64,000 bases of DNA from JANXMY01 sp965246745 (GTDB taxonomy: Bacteria > Armatimonadota > Armatimonadia > Armatimonadales > Capsulimonadaceae): contig OZ251980.1 in NCBI GenBank assembly GCA_965246745.1, positions 3,038,001-3,102,000 on the forward strand, given 5' to 3'. The number at the start of each line of letters is the position of its first letter. The stretch's first letter is position 1. Under the pieces are notes generated by a model that saw nothing but the letters and a program-made list of their open reading frames with translations, was not told the DNA's origin and did not search any database. Shown piece by piece: positions 31,073 to 39,357 of the stretch. Position numbers and translations under genes: made by a program.

Positions 31073-32710
31073 ATGAACATCACGGCGGGGGCGAAAACCG
31101 ATACGGGGCAGCGGCCCAACAATGAAGACCGCTTTGCGGTGGTGGACACGCGGCGGCGGCAAATCCGCGCCGACGGCGTGCTGATTGTCGCCGACGGCAT
31201 GGGCGGGCGGTCGTTCGGCGAGCAGGCGGCGACCGCCGCCGTGGAAGCGACCGAAGACGCCCTGGCGGAGCTGCTTGACAGCCGGCAGGTGGGGGAGGTG
31301 GAAGTGGCGGATGCCCTCACGACCGCCCTGTGCCGAGCGAACTCCCGCGTGTATGAGCTGGCGTCCGCCGATGACGACCGCAAAGGCATGGGGACAACGT
31401 GCGTCGCAGCGGTGGTCGAGGGCGATAGATTGTATGTCGCGCATGCCGGGGACAGCCGGGCGTACCTGCTGCGGGACGGGCTTTTGCGGCAGGTGACCCA
31501 TGACCATTCGTATGTCGCCGAGCAGGTCCGGGCCGGGGCGATCACCGAAGAAGGAGCGCGGTCGTCGCGCTTCCGCAACATCATCACCCGCGCGGTCGGG
31601 ATCGAGCCGACCCTGGACGCCGAAGTCTCCGAAGCGGATGTGCAGCCCGGCGACACGCTGCTGCTTTGCACCGACGGCCTGTCCAACACCGTCGGCGAGG
31701 AAGACATCACCCGAGCGCTGATGCAGGCGTCGTCCCCGCAGGCCGCCGCCGACAAGCTGGTGCAGATGGCGGTGAAAAGCGGCGGACGGGACAACGTTAC
31801 GGCGATTGTTGCGCGGCTTCAGGCGGGCACCCGGACCCTGCGGATGCAGGTCGCGGACCTGGTTCGCCCCGCCCCGTCCGCCGCCCCCGAAGCCGCCGAA
31901 ACGCATCTCAACGGCGCTCTGCCCGCCCCGTCCCGCCGCGTCGTTTCCGCGCCGTCCGCCCGTCCGTCGCGCTGGCCGGCGCTGGCCGGCGGGCTGCTGG
32001 CGCTTTCGCTGCTGGGCGGGGCATCGGCCGGCTGGCTGGCGCACCTGCTGGCGCGGGACGGCTACACGTTCCGCGCCGCGCCGCCGTTTGCCGTGCGCCC
32101 GGTCCCGCCCCCGCCGCCGAAGCCGCTGGACCTGGCGCACCTGGCCTACGACCCGCCCAAGCCGTTCGGGTTTTCCCCCGTGCGCGGCTCGTTTCTGCTG
32201 GTCAGTCCCGCCGACGGCACCGTGACCTTTGCCTCGCTTTCGGGCACGGTTGTTGCTCTTGCGCCGAGCGGCGGCAAAGTGCGCTACAAGTACCGCCTGC
32301 CGTTTGTCAAGCCGCAGGCCCCCGCGCCGCCGGGAGCGGTCGGCGCAAACGGCGTGACCCTGCACACGGCGACCGATCTCCAGGGCAACCTGTATGTGTC
32401 CGATGCCGTCGCCAAGACCGTCACCAAATACCGCGCCAGCGGCGACCCGCTGGGGCTGATCGCCCGCGTCCGAAACCCGCAGGCGATTGGAGCCGCGCCC
32501 GACGGCACGCTGTACCTAGTGGACGGCGAGCGTCTGGTGTCGCTGCACGCGCACCCGTCCGCGTCGCCCCTGCCGCCGATTCCCGTGATCGTCCCGCCGA
32601 AGCCTGCTGCGCTCCTGCCGCCGGCCGCTGCGCCCGCGCCGCCGGCCGCCGCGTTCGGCAGGGGAGCAGCGTACGCCGGCCCCCGGCATTACGGCCGGCG
32701 GCGCTTTTGA
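31073..32710 (+). CDS. PP2C-type Ser/Thr phosphatase with membrane anchor and NHL-like outer domain
   Basis: 545 residues. Phosphatase domain 1-240 with the metal-binding motifs NNEDRF, VADGMGG, GDSRAYL, DGLSNTVGEED and GGRDNVT. A membrane helix (LAGGLLALSLLGGASAGWLA) near 300 is followed by a Pro-rich linker and beta-propeller-like NHL repeats (HTATDLQGNLYVSDAVAKTV, IGAAPDGTLYLVDGERL) on the outside. It likely counteracts Ser/Thr kinases such as 49412-51433 in response to an external cue. CATACT sits 11 bases before the ATG, giving at most a very short leader. Confidence 0.9.
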   Translation: MNITAGAKTDTGQRPNNEDRFAVVDTRRRQIRADGVLIVADGMGGRSFGEQAATAAVEATEDALAELLDSRQVGEVEVADALTTALCRANSRVYELASADDDRKGMGTTCVAAVVEGDRLYVAHAGDSRAYLLRDGLLRQVTHDHSYVAEQVRAGAITEEGARSSRFRNIITRAVGIEPTLDAEVSEADVQPGDTLLLCTDGLSNTVGEEDITRALMQASSPQAAADKLVQMAVKSGGRDNVTAIVARLQAGTRTLRMQVADLVRPAPSAAPEAAETHLNGALPAPSRRVVSAPSARPSRWPALAGGLLALSLLGGASAGWLAHLLARDGYTFRAAPPFAVRPVPPPPPKPLDLAHLAYDPPKPFGFSPVRGSFLLVSPADGTVTFASLSGTVVALAPSGGKVRYKYRLPFVKPQAPAPPGAVGANGVTLHTATDLQGNLYVSDAVAKTVTKYRASGDPLGLIARVRNPQAIGAAPDGTLYLVDGERLVSLHAHPSASPLPPIPVIVPPKPAALLPPAAAPAPPAAAFGRGAAYAGPRHYGRRRF

Positions 32711-32729
32711 CGCGTTTTTCCTATATCCC

Positions 32730-33092
32730 CTAAGCCGCCGCCGGGGCGGCTTCACGCTTCGGCGCAGGCGTTTCAGCTTTGGCTGTTTCAGTCTTCGCCG
32801 TGTCCGTTTTGACTGTTTCAGTCTTCGCCGCCTCGGGCTTTGGGGTCGTCTCAGCCGCTTTTGCGTCGGTCGGCTTCGCCTCCGCCGGCGCGGCCCCTGC
32901 CTCCCCGGCGGGCTTGGCGGCGTAATCGTTGACATAAAAGCCGGAGCCTTTAAACGCAATGCCGACCGGGTAAATCTTTTTGCGGAGTGCGCCGCCGCAC
33001 TCCCCGCAGGTCGTCAGCGCGTCGTCTTTGATGCTTTGGAACGTCTCAAACTCGTTGTCGCACGACAAGCACTCGTAGCCATAAGTCGGCAT
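32730..33092 (-). CDS. FmdB-type zinc ribbon protein
   Basis: 120 residues: MPTYGYECLSCDNEFETFQS, then TTCGECGGALRKKIYPVG, the two CxxC pairs of the FmdB/CxxC putative regulatory family, and GIAFKGSGFYVNDY typical of its end. The remaining 65 residues are a low-complexity Lys/Thr/Ala/Glu/Pro tail of repeated AKTETVKTD-like units. The conserved start is ATG 33092. Function unknown in this family. Confidence 0.88.
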   Translation of the reverse strand: MPTYGYECLSCDNEFETFQSIKDDALTTCGECGGALRKKIYPVGIAFKGSGFYVNDYAAKPAGEAGAAPAEAKPTDAKAAETTPKPEAAKTETVKTDTAKTETAKAETPAPKREAAPAAA

Positions 33093-33136
33093 AACCTGGT
33101 TGCACTCCATTCAAGTAAACTTTGGGATATTCCCTG

Positions 33137-33142
33137 AGTATA
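33137..33142 (-). promoter_or_regulatory. Extended -10 box of the FmdB gene
   Basis: Minus-strand TGT-TATACT (box 33142-33137). On the plus strand the same bases include TATAAC (33139-33144), a candidate -10 for murQ, so divergent promoters overlap here. Confidence 0.5.
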
Positions 33143-33170
33143 ACACATTTCCCGGAAAGGCCGGTTCCCC

Positions 33171-34085
33171 ATCGCCACTGAAACTCTCACGACCACAGAA
33201 ACTCTCACGACCGAGGCGGTCAACCCGGAGCTTGCCGATATTGACTCGCTCGACACCGAAACCCGCCTGCGGCGGATGAACGCCGAAGATGCCGGAGTCG
33301 CTGCCGCCGTCGCCGCTGAAATCCCGCACATCACCCGCGCCGTCCAAAAAGCCGCCGCGTCGCTGCGGGCCGGCGGGCGATTGATCTACCTCGGGGCGGG
33401 CACCAGCGGGCGGCTCGGCGTCCTCGATGCCGCCGAATGCCCGCCGACCTTCGGCGTCCCGCCCGGCATGGTTGTCGGCCTTCTCGCCGGCGGCCCGAGC
33501 GCCATGTTTCAAGCCGTCGAAGGGGCGGAAGACGACCCCGACCTCGGCGCGGCGGCGATCATCAATGCCGATGTCGGCGCACGCGACACCGTGGTCGGCA
33601 TCAGCGCGTCGGGTCAGGCCCCGTTCGTGCTCGGGGCGCTCCGGCAAGCCGCGAAGCGCGGCGCGGCGACTGTCGCGCTGACCAACAACCGCCCGTCGGA
33701 GCTGGAAGCCGTCGCGTCCGTCACCATCGCCCCGGTGGTCGGCCCCGAAGTGCTGGCCGGCTCGACCCGCCTGAAAAGCGGCACGGCGCAAAAGATGGTG
33801 CTGAATATGATCTCGACGGGGGCCATGATCGAGATCGGCAAGACCTACGGCAATTTGATGGTAGACGTGCAGGACACCAACCAAAAGCTCCATGCCCGCG
33901 CCGTTCGGATCATCCGGCAGGTCACGCGAACGACCCCTGACCGCGCCGAAGCGGCGCTGTCGCAGGCCGGCGGTTCCGCCAAGCTCGCCATTTTGATGCT
34001 CCAGCGCGGCCTTTCCGCCGCCGACGCCCAGGCCCGCTTGTCTCACGCCGGCGGCTTCCTGCGCCGGGCGCTGGCCGAGGAATAG
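33171..34085 (+). CDS. murQ: N-acetylmuramic acid 6-phosphate etherase
   Basis: 304 residues if read from ATC 33171. MurQ removes lactate from MurNAc-6-phosphate during cell-wall recycling. SIS-domain features: LIYLGAGTSGRLGVLDA, ECPPTFG, GISASGQAPFVLGAL and STRLKSGTAQKMVLNMIST. The conserved N-terminal TTEAVNPELADIDSL lies before the first ATG (33276), and no ATG, GTG or TTG exists upstream in this frame before a stop at 33141. ATC 33171, with GGAAAGG ten bases before it, would give the normal length. An 18-bp direct repeat encodes TETLTT twice. Start is uncertain. Confidence 0.88.
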   Translation: MATETLTTTETLTTEAVNPELADIDSLDTETRLRRMNAEDAGVAAAVAAEIPHITRAVQKAAASLRAGGRLIYLGAGTSGRLGVLDAAECPPTFGVPPGMVVGLLAGGPSAMFQAVEGAEDDPDLGAAAIINADVGARDTVVGISASGQAPFVLGALRQAAKRGAATVALTNNRPSELEAVASVTIAPVVGPEVLAGSTRLKSGTAQKMVLNMISTGAMIEIGKTYGNLMVDVQDTNQKLHARAVRIIRQVTRTTPDRAEAALSQAGGSAKLAILMLQRGLSAADAQARLSHAGGFLRRALAEE

Positions 34086-34122
34086 CGGGTATCATAGCAT
34101 CACAGCAAAAGGAGAAACCCCA

Positions 34123-34410
34123 ATGGCGCAGCAAGTGTTAGAAGGAACTTGGGAAGAGATCGCCGCCCACGCCGACGAGTTTGTTGGTTTGCGGCTCAAG
34201 GTCCTTGTCCAAGAAGTGGCGGAAGCTGACGAGGTGCCGAACATTGGGCCGCCGAATTTAGGACCACCCAATGAAGCGGCCCTTCGTATGCTGCAAAAAC
34301 TGGAAGAGCGGCAGCAGGGGCGGCGCTATACATCAGGCGCAGGAACACAGGATTTAACTCGGCAGGCACGCAATGGAGGCAGGTATGGCAGAGAATCCGT
34401 TGATGAGTAG
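34123..34410 (+). CDS. Antitoxin-like small protein preceding a broken PIN toxin
   Basis: 95 residues beginning MAQQVLEGTWEEIAAHADEF and containing a NIGPPNLGPPNE repeat. The N-terminus matches the style of antitoxins paired with PIN toxins (short beta strand LKVLVQEV). ATG 34123 follows AAGGAGAAA. Overlaps the PIN remnant by 26 nt. Confidence 0.6.
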   Translation: MAQQVLEGTWEEIAAHADEFVGLRLKVLVQEVAEADEVPNIGPPNLGPPNEAALRMLQKLEERQQGRRYTSGAGTQDLTRQARNGGRYGRESVDE

Positions 34411-34564
34411 GCCGGGAGCCGTCGTCATAGATGCAAACTTCCCCATCGCTCTGGCGGAAGAATTGTCGCAGACCTATACAACACGGCTGCTGACGTTTGA
34501 CCGAAGACTGCTTAATCAAGCGGCCCGTCATGCGCCGGGCGTTTCCGTCCATCTGCTCCCATGA
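34385..34564 (+). pseudogene. PIN-domain toxin with internal deletion
   Basis: 59 residues where about 130 are expected. The first PIN strand GAVVIDANFPIAL joins directly to the last part, RLLTFDRRLLNQAA and VSVHLLP, so the middle with two acidic active-site residues is missing. Reading frame is kept. Almost certainly non-functional as a nuclease. ATGA overlap with the following membrane gene. Confidence 0.7.
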
Positions 34565-35268
34565 TTCCCACCCTGCCCCCCATTCTTTCGCGCCTGCGGC
34601 ACGGCTTGGCGCTGCTCCTCATGCTCGGCGGCGCGGCGGGCATCGTCGCGGGGACGCTGTCGCCCTGGGCGACGTTTCGGGTGTTCCACAACATTGAAAT
34701 CAGCCTGCCGGGGATCGTCTTTTTGTGGGGCGGCCTGTGCCTTACGGTCGCCTCGCTGGTGTTTCTCGGCATGCGCCGCTCGCCGCTGCTGTGCTTGATT
34801 GGGGCGCTTTTCGTGCTGCACTGGCAGGCCGAGGGGACAAAGCGGGTGCCCGAGTGGGTCAAGTTCCAGCTTGCCGGGGCGCAGATGAACTTTTCGGTGT
34901 CCATCAACCGCCTGCTGGACCAGTTCCATATTCCTGACATTGAGGTCGCCAATCTGAGCACGCCGAACCCACAGCTTCTCGGGGCCGGCCTCGGCTGGAC
35001 CCTCGACGGCGCGTATGGCTTGCTGCTTGGGGCGCTCGTCGGCCTGCCCGGCGACCCGGCGCTGGTTTGGGTGTACCGGCGCACGGCCCGCGCCCGCTGC
35101 CGAAGCTGCGGGGGGCGCTGGCCGCTGTCCCGCGCGGCGCTTTTTTGCCCCCACTGCGGCGCATCCGCTCTGCCGAAACATGTCCGTCTTTGCCCCCACT
35201 GCGGGGTCCGGGCCGGACGCGGCGACAAGCACTGCGTTTCCTGCGGCAGTGCGCTGGTGTCCGGGTGA
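34561..35268 (+). CDS. Membrane protein with C-terminal double zinc ribbon
   Basis: 235 residues. Three N-terminal hydrophobic helices (LALLLMLGGAAGIVAG, IVFLWGGLCLTVASLVFLG, another at LLCLIGALFVL) and one before the tail. The tail has zinc-ribbon cysteines in pairs: CRSCGG, CPHCGAS, CPHCGVR and CVSCGS. Zinc-ribbon membrane proteins of this form are common but undefined. Its start overlaps the PIN remnant stop by ATGA. Confidence 0.72.
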   Translation: MIPTLPPILSRLRHGLALLLMLGGAAGIVAGTLSPWATFRVFHNIEISLPGIVFLWGGLCLTVASLVFLGMRRSPLLCLIGALFVLHWQAEGTKRVPEWVKFQLAGAQMNFSVSINRLLDQFHIPDIEVANLSTPNPQLLGAGLGWTLDGAYGLLLGALVGLPGDPALVWVYRRTARARCRSCGGRWPLSRAALFCPHCGASALPKHVRLCPHCGVRAGRGDKHCVSCGSALVSG

Positions 35269-35276
35269 GCGGCGTG

Positions 35277-35285
35277 TGGTACAAT
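35277..35285 (+). promoter_or_regulatory. Extended -10 promoter TGG-TACAAT of the PIN module
   Basis: TGG-TACAAT 20 bases before ATG 35306, with AGGAG between them, so this transcript has a short conventional leader. Confidence 0.6.
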
Positions 35286-35305
35286 CTGTTCAGGAGCAAA
35301 AAATT

Positions 35306-35542
35306 ATGGCAACTCTTCCACCGCAGACGGAAACGCGACGCGCAGACACGCGCGAAGAACTGATGGCGCTGGGCCAGGAAATCAACGCCCGCCTCGGCAT
35401 CGTCGGTCAGCCTTCGATGACGGCGCAGGAGCTTCGGGCGTCTATGGTCGCACACGGTGTCAAGCCGGAAGACAAAGGCGCGTCCCGTGAATTGCTGCAA
35501 ATGCGGTATGGGGCCGACTACGACCCGGAAGGCGATGAGTGA
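35306..35542 (+). CDS. Antitoxin-like small protein of the intact PIN module
   Basis: 78 residues: DTREELMALGQEINARLGI and a C-terminal MRYGADYDPEGDE. ATG 35306 follows AGGAG. It precedes and overlaps (8 nt) the PIN gene, the usual antitoxin position; no DNA-binding motif could be assigned. Confidence 0.65.
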   Translation: MATLPPQTETRRADTREELMALGQEINARLGIVGQPSMTAQELRASMVAHGVKPEDKGASRELLQMRYGADYDPEGDE

Positions 35543-36041
35543 AGTGACTTATTTGCTTTGGGACGCCAGCAGCCTGGTCAAGAAATACTATGCAGAACCC
35601 GGCGCAGAGACCGTGGACGCCATTTTTGCCTCTTCCCGGCTCTCGGGAATGACGGTAACGTTTATGGGCTACGCGGAAACTTCTGCGATCCTGCGCCGCA
35701 AATTCAACGGCGGATTGATCCTGCCGGGCGAGTTTCAGCAGGCACGGCTTCTGCTGCAAAGCGAAGTGCTGCTGAACCCCGGTTTTGACCTGCTGACGAT
35801 CACCGACCGGGATATTCTCGACGGCATGACGATTACGGACCGGCACAACTTAAACACGGCGGACGCCGCAATGCTGTCGGCGTATGTGCGCTATGGACAA
35901 GCCGCGCCGGCGGGCCTGGCGGCCTGCCGCCTGGTCGCGTCCGACAAGCGCCTGATCCGGGCCGCCGAAGCCGAAGGGCTGCTGTCCCTCAACCCCGAGA
36001 CCGTTTCCCCCGCCGAGCTTTCCGCCCGCTTTCAAAACTAG
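35535..36041 (+). CDS. PIN-domain toxin (VapC-like)
   Basis: 168 residues from ATG 35535. PIN signature: YLLWDASSLVKKYYAEPG with the first Asp, GYAETSAILRR with the conserved Glu, and NLNTADAAMLSAY plus LVASDKRLIRAAEAEGL with the last acidic residues. Likely a metal-dependent RNase controlled by the upstream protein. Different subfamily from the 13.7-15.8 kb array. Confidence 0.88.
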   Translation: MSEVTYLLWDASSLVKKYYAEPGAETVDAIFASSRLSGMTVTFMGYAETSAILRRKFNGGLILPGEFQQARLLLQSEVLLNPGFDLLTITDRDILDGMTITDRHNLNTADAAMLSAYVRYGQAAPAGLAACRLVASDKRLIRAAEAEGLLSLNPETVSPAELSARFQN

Positions 36042-36176
36042 TCTGGCTGCCTTAGCACGCGGGCGCGGCGACAAGCGCGGCGTTTCCTGCGGCACGGCCC
36101 TTGACAGCCTGCCCGCTTTGCGGTAGAATAGGCACAGCAAACATAAGTTTGCCTTAGTTCAAGGAGAACCCCCGCC

Positions 36177-36569
36177 ATGTTCCAGTCGCTTCATGTCCGC
36201 CTGCTTGTCACTGACTTCCCCGCGTGCTTTCGCTTCTACCGGGACACGCTCGGCCTGACCCCCCGGTTCAACTTAGACGACATTTACGCCGAGTTTGATG
36301 TCGCTGGCCAGACAGTCGCGCTGTACCGGCAGCCGCTGATGACCGATGCGCTTGGAACCGCCGAAAAGCCGGCGTCTGCCGACATGCAGGACGCGGCAAT
36401 GCTGGTGCTGACGACCGACGATGTGGATGCGGCAGCGGCAGCCCTTCAGTCGCGCGGGGCGGCTCCCGTCGCGCCCCCGCAGAACCGCCCGAACTGGGAG
36501 ATGCGAACAGTGCATTTCCGCGACCCGGAAGGTCATTTGATTGAGATCAACGGCCCCCTGACACAATAG
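36177..36569 (+). CDS. VOC-fold (glyoxalase/bleomycin resistance) protein
   Basis: 130 residues. SLHVRLLVTDFPACFRFYRD at the start and HFRDPEGHLIEINGPL at the end frame the paired beta-alpha-beta VOC modules. Metal ligands look like His4-region and Glu near the end. Members isomerise, oxidise or bind small molecules; the ligand is unknown. ATG follows AAGGAGAAC; TAGAAT lies about 50 bases upstream. Confidence 0.88.
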   Translation: MFQSLHVRLLVTDFPACFRFYRDTLGLTPRFNLDDIYAEFDVAGQTVALYRQPLMTDALGTAEKPASADMQDAAMLVLTTDDVDAAAAALQSRGAAPVAPPQNRPNWEMRTVHFRDPEGHLIEINGPLTQ

Positions 36570-36570
36570 C

Positions 36571-36608
36571 AAAAACGCCCCGGATGCTGAAGCGTCCGGG
36601 GCGTTTTT
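36571..36608. terminator. Bidirectional intrinsic terminator
   Basis: 14-bp stem AAAAACGCCCCGGA with TCCGGGGCGTTTTT, ten-base loop. The T-runs on both strands serve both the VOC gene and the convergent gene 36619-36882. Confidence 0.93.
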
Positions 36609-36618
36609 ATCGTATCTT

Positions 36619-36882
36619 TTATCGTACCAGCGGCAGGTCGGTCTGCTCCCAATAGTCGCTGAGGCTGCGGTGCTCGAAGCAGTTTTCGTGGGGCTGAACG
36701 ATCACTTCGCGGCGGGTTTTCTGCGACAGCAGGCCGCAGCGCCAGACGGCGGCGGTTTGGGTCGTACTCGGAGCGCTAAGATAGACCCGGCTTTTATGCC
36801 GGCACGACGCGCACTCGTGCAGGAGTTCGGTCTGTTCAGTGTCGGTTTGGCGGGCGGGCCGCTCTAAAAGTTCGGTCGTCAT
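36619..36882 (-). CDS. Hypothetical protein
   Basis: 87 residues, no recognised family. Contains ECASCRHKSRVYLSAPS, a single Cys-x-x-Cys, and ends in QTDLPLVR. ATG at 36882 with TGTGGAGGAAC upstream. Between convergent terminator and the lepA promoter region. Confidence 0.55.
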   Translation of the reverse strand: MTTELLERPARQTDTEQTELLHECASCRHKSRVYLSAPSTTQTAAVWRCGLLSQKTRREVIVQPHENCFEHRSLSDYWEQTDLPLVR

Positions 36883-37032
36883 TGCGTTCCTCCACAGCGT
36901 TCAAAACAGCCCCGCAAATGTGCGGGCCGGCTTCATTCTACCACCACAACACAGAAATTTATATAAAAGTTTCCGTAAAAGTTTTCGCCATGCCGGGGAA
37001 CTTGCGGCGGTTTCGGGATAACTTCCGCACTC

Positions 37033-37041
37033 TGGTATAAT
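37033..37041 (+). promoter_or_regulatory. Extended -10 TGG-TATAAT, near-leaderless start of lepA
   Basis: The box ends nine bases before ATG 37051 and no Shine-Dalgarno sequence intervenes. Confidence 0.6.
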
Positions 37042-37050
37042 AAAGATATA

Positions 37051-38859
37051 ATGACAGACAATCAAAAGTACATTCGGAATTTCTGCATCATCGCCCATAT
37101 TGACCACGGCAAGTCTACACTCGCTGACAGACTTTTGGAGTTTACCGGCACCGTGCAGCGGCGGCACATGCAGGAGCAGCTTCTCGACTCGCTCGATATT
37201 GAGCGCGAGCGCGGCATCACCATCAAAATGGCGGCGGTGCGGCTGTCGTACACGGCGCACGACGGGCAGACCTATGAGCTGAACTTGATTGACACGCCCG
37301 GCCATGTGGACTTCACTTACGAAGTGTCCCGGTCGCTGGCGGCGTGCGAGGGGGCCATACTCGTGGTAGACGCCGCGCAGGGGGTGGAAGCGCAGACTCT
37401 GGCGAATGTCAACCTGGCAATGAACAGTGAACTCGAAATTGTGCCGGTCATCAACAAAATTGACCTGCCGGCGGCGGACCCCGACCGGGTGGCCGAAGAA
37501 ATCGAAGAAGTGCTGGCGATTGACGCCACCGAGGCCATCCGGGCATCGGCCAAAGAAGGCATCGGCACGGAAGAAATTCTCGAAGCGGTCGTGCGGCGTG
37601 TCCCCCCGCCGGACGGCGACCCCGACAAGCCGCTGCGGGCCTTAATTTTCGACAGCCACTTTGATGCGTACCTCGGCGTCGTGGCGTATGTCCGGGTGCG
37701 CGACGGCGAGATTGCCGCCGGGACGCAGATTCGGGCGATGGCGTCGGGCAAAACGTTTGATGTCACGGGGGTCGGCATCTTTGCGCCGCGCATGAAGCCG
37801 GTCGAAAAGCTGATGACCGGCGAAGTCGGCTACATCACCGCCAGCGTCAAAACGGTCGGCGACTGCCGGGTCGGGGACACGCTGACCCTGGCGTCGCACG
37901 GCGCGGCGGAGCCGCTGGTCGGCTACCGCGAAGCGCTTCCCGTCGTCTTCTGCGGCCTCTACCCTGTGGACAGCTCGCAGTACCCCGAGCTGAAGGAAGC
38001 GCTCGGCAAGCTGCAATTAAACGACGCCGCGCTGACGTTTGAACCCGAATCGTCGGCGGCGCTGGGCTTCGGCTACCGCTGCGGCTTTCTCGGCCTGCTG
38101 CACCTCGACATTGTGCAGGAGCGGCTGGAGCGGGAATTCAATCTGACGCTGATCGCGACCGCCCCGAGCGTCATCTATAAAGTCCATCAAACCAGCGGCG
38201 AGATGATCGAAGTGGACAACCCGGCTAACCTGCCGCCCCCCTCCGAAATCGCCTCGATGGACGAGCCGTATGTCACTGCCAGCATTATTGTGCCGTCTAT
38301 CTATGTCGGCACAGTGATGGACATGGCCCGCGACCGCCGGGGCGTGTATCTTCGCACCGAGTACCCCGCCAAAGACCGCGTCCGCATCTTTTACAAGCTG
38401 CCGATGAACGAGATTTTGATGGACTTTTTTGACCAGTTAAAATCCCGCACCAAAGGCTACGCGTCGTTTGATTACGAGCCGAGCGGCTACGAGCCGTCGA
38501 ACCTAGTCAAACTGGACATCAAGATCAACGACGAGCCTGTAGACGCGCTGTCGTTCATCACGCACCGGGATAAGTCGTATGAGCGCGGCAAGCAATTAGT
38601 GGAAAAGCTCAAAGAAGTCATCCCGCGCCAGCAGTTCGAGATCAAATTGCAGGCCGCCATCGGGGCCAAAGTCGTCGCCGCCGAGCGCATCTCCGCGCTC
38701 CGAAAAAACGTCATCGCCAAGTGCTACGGCGGCGACATCTCGCGAAAGCGCAAGCTGCTGGAAAAGCAGAAAGAAGGCAAAAAGCGCATGAAAAGCATCG
38801 GCAGCGTCGAAATCCCTCAAGAGGCGTTTATGAGCGTTCTAAAACTCGGGAGTGACTAG
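37051..38859 (+). CDS. lepA: Elongation factor 4 (LepA), ribosome back-translocase
   Basis: 602 residues. Translational GTPase: P-loop AHIDHGKSTLADRLLEFTG, switch regions ERERGITIKMAAVRL and DTPGHVDFTYEVSR, G4 INKIDLPAA. The LepA-specific C-terminal domain (ALSFITHRDKSYERGKQLVE, KRKLLEKQKEGKKRMKSIG) is complete. It acts on stalled ribosomes. The gene stands alone after a near-leaderless promoter. Confidence 0.98.
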   Translation: MTDNQKYIRNFCIIAHIDHGKSTLADRLLEFTGTVQRRHMQEQLLDSLDIERERGITIKMAAVRLSYTAHDGQTYELNLIDTPGHVDFTYEVSRSLAACEGAILVVDAAQGVEAQTLANVNLAMNSELEIVPVINKIDLPAADPDRVAEEIEEVLAIDATEAIRASAKEGIGTEEILEAVVRRVPPPDGDPDKPLRALIFDSHFDAYLGVVAYVRVRDGEIAAGTQIRAMASGKTFDVTGVGIFAPRMKPVEKLMTGEVGYITASVKTVGDCRVGDTLTLASHGAAEPLVGYREALPVVFCGLYPVDSSQYPELKEALGKLQLNDAALTFEPESSAALGFGYRCGFLGLLHLDIVQERLEREFNLTLIATAPSVIYKVHQTSGEMIEVDNPANLPPPSEIASMDEPYVTASIIVPSIYVGTVMDMARDRRGVYLRTEYPAKDRVRIFYKLPMNEILMDFFDQLKSRTKGYASFDYEPSGYEPSNLVKLDIKINDEPVDALSFITHRDKSYERGKQLVEKLKEVIPRQQFEIKLQAAIGAKVVAAERISALRKNVIAKCYGGDISRKRKLLEKQKEGKKRMKSIGSVEIPQEAFMSVLKLGSD

Positions 38860-38880
38860 AACTACCGCACGGAGAAAACA

Positions 38881-39357
38881 ATGGTTTACGAATTGGAAAC
38901 TGCATCACGTATCCCCTACGACGAATACCGCGCAATCGGCGAACTGTTGCGGGCGCACCTTAAAACGCATGAAAAGCAGCTTCGCGCCTTGATTGCATTC
39001 GGTCCTTTGGTCACACGCGGCGGCACACGCGACATTGATCTGCTGGAAGTCGTTGAGGGCTGGGAAGAAGCTACTTCCGTGACTTTTAGAAGCACGGCGG
39101 CTTTGCCGTTGCGTGGCCTGTTGCGCTTGACCGTGCTGTCTGTGCGCGATTTTGAGGAACCGAACCAGGTAAAACACTTCAAGTCAAAGCGTTTGCTGGA
39201 CAAAATCATGGGACGGTTACAACAGGGTTATGAAGTGGTTTATGAAGTTCCTTTCGGCTTCGTCGAGCGAGTTCTTACGCAAACGGATGAAGCGGCAGCG
39301 AACACCAATCCATTGACTTTTCTTGACAGTGTGGCCACTGTGAAAGAACTTACATGA
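38881..39357 (+). CDS. Nucleotidyltransferase-like protein (MNT-related)
   Basis: 158 residues. IAFGPLVTRGGTRDIDLLEV resembles a nucleotidyltransferase strand with Asp-Ile-Asp, but the usual Gly-Ser is replaced by Gly-Pro and the rest is divergent. The C-terminal 80 residues have no match. Coupled by ATGA to the HEPN-like gene. If a toxin-antitoxin pair, it is of a different family from the 21.8-24.2 kb array. Confidence 0.55.
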   Translation: MVYELETASRIPYDEYRAIGELLRAHLKTHEKQLRALIAFGPLVTRGGTRDIDLLEVVEGWEEATSVTFRSTAALPLRGLLRLTVLSVRDFEEPNQVKHFKSKRLLDKIMGRLQQGYEVVYEVPFGFVERVLTQTDEAAANTNPLTFLDSVATVKELT

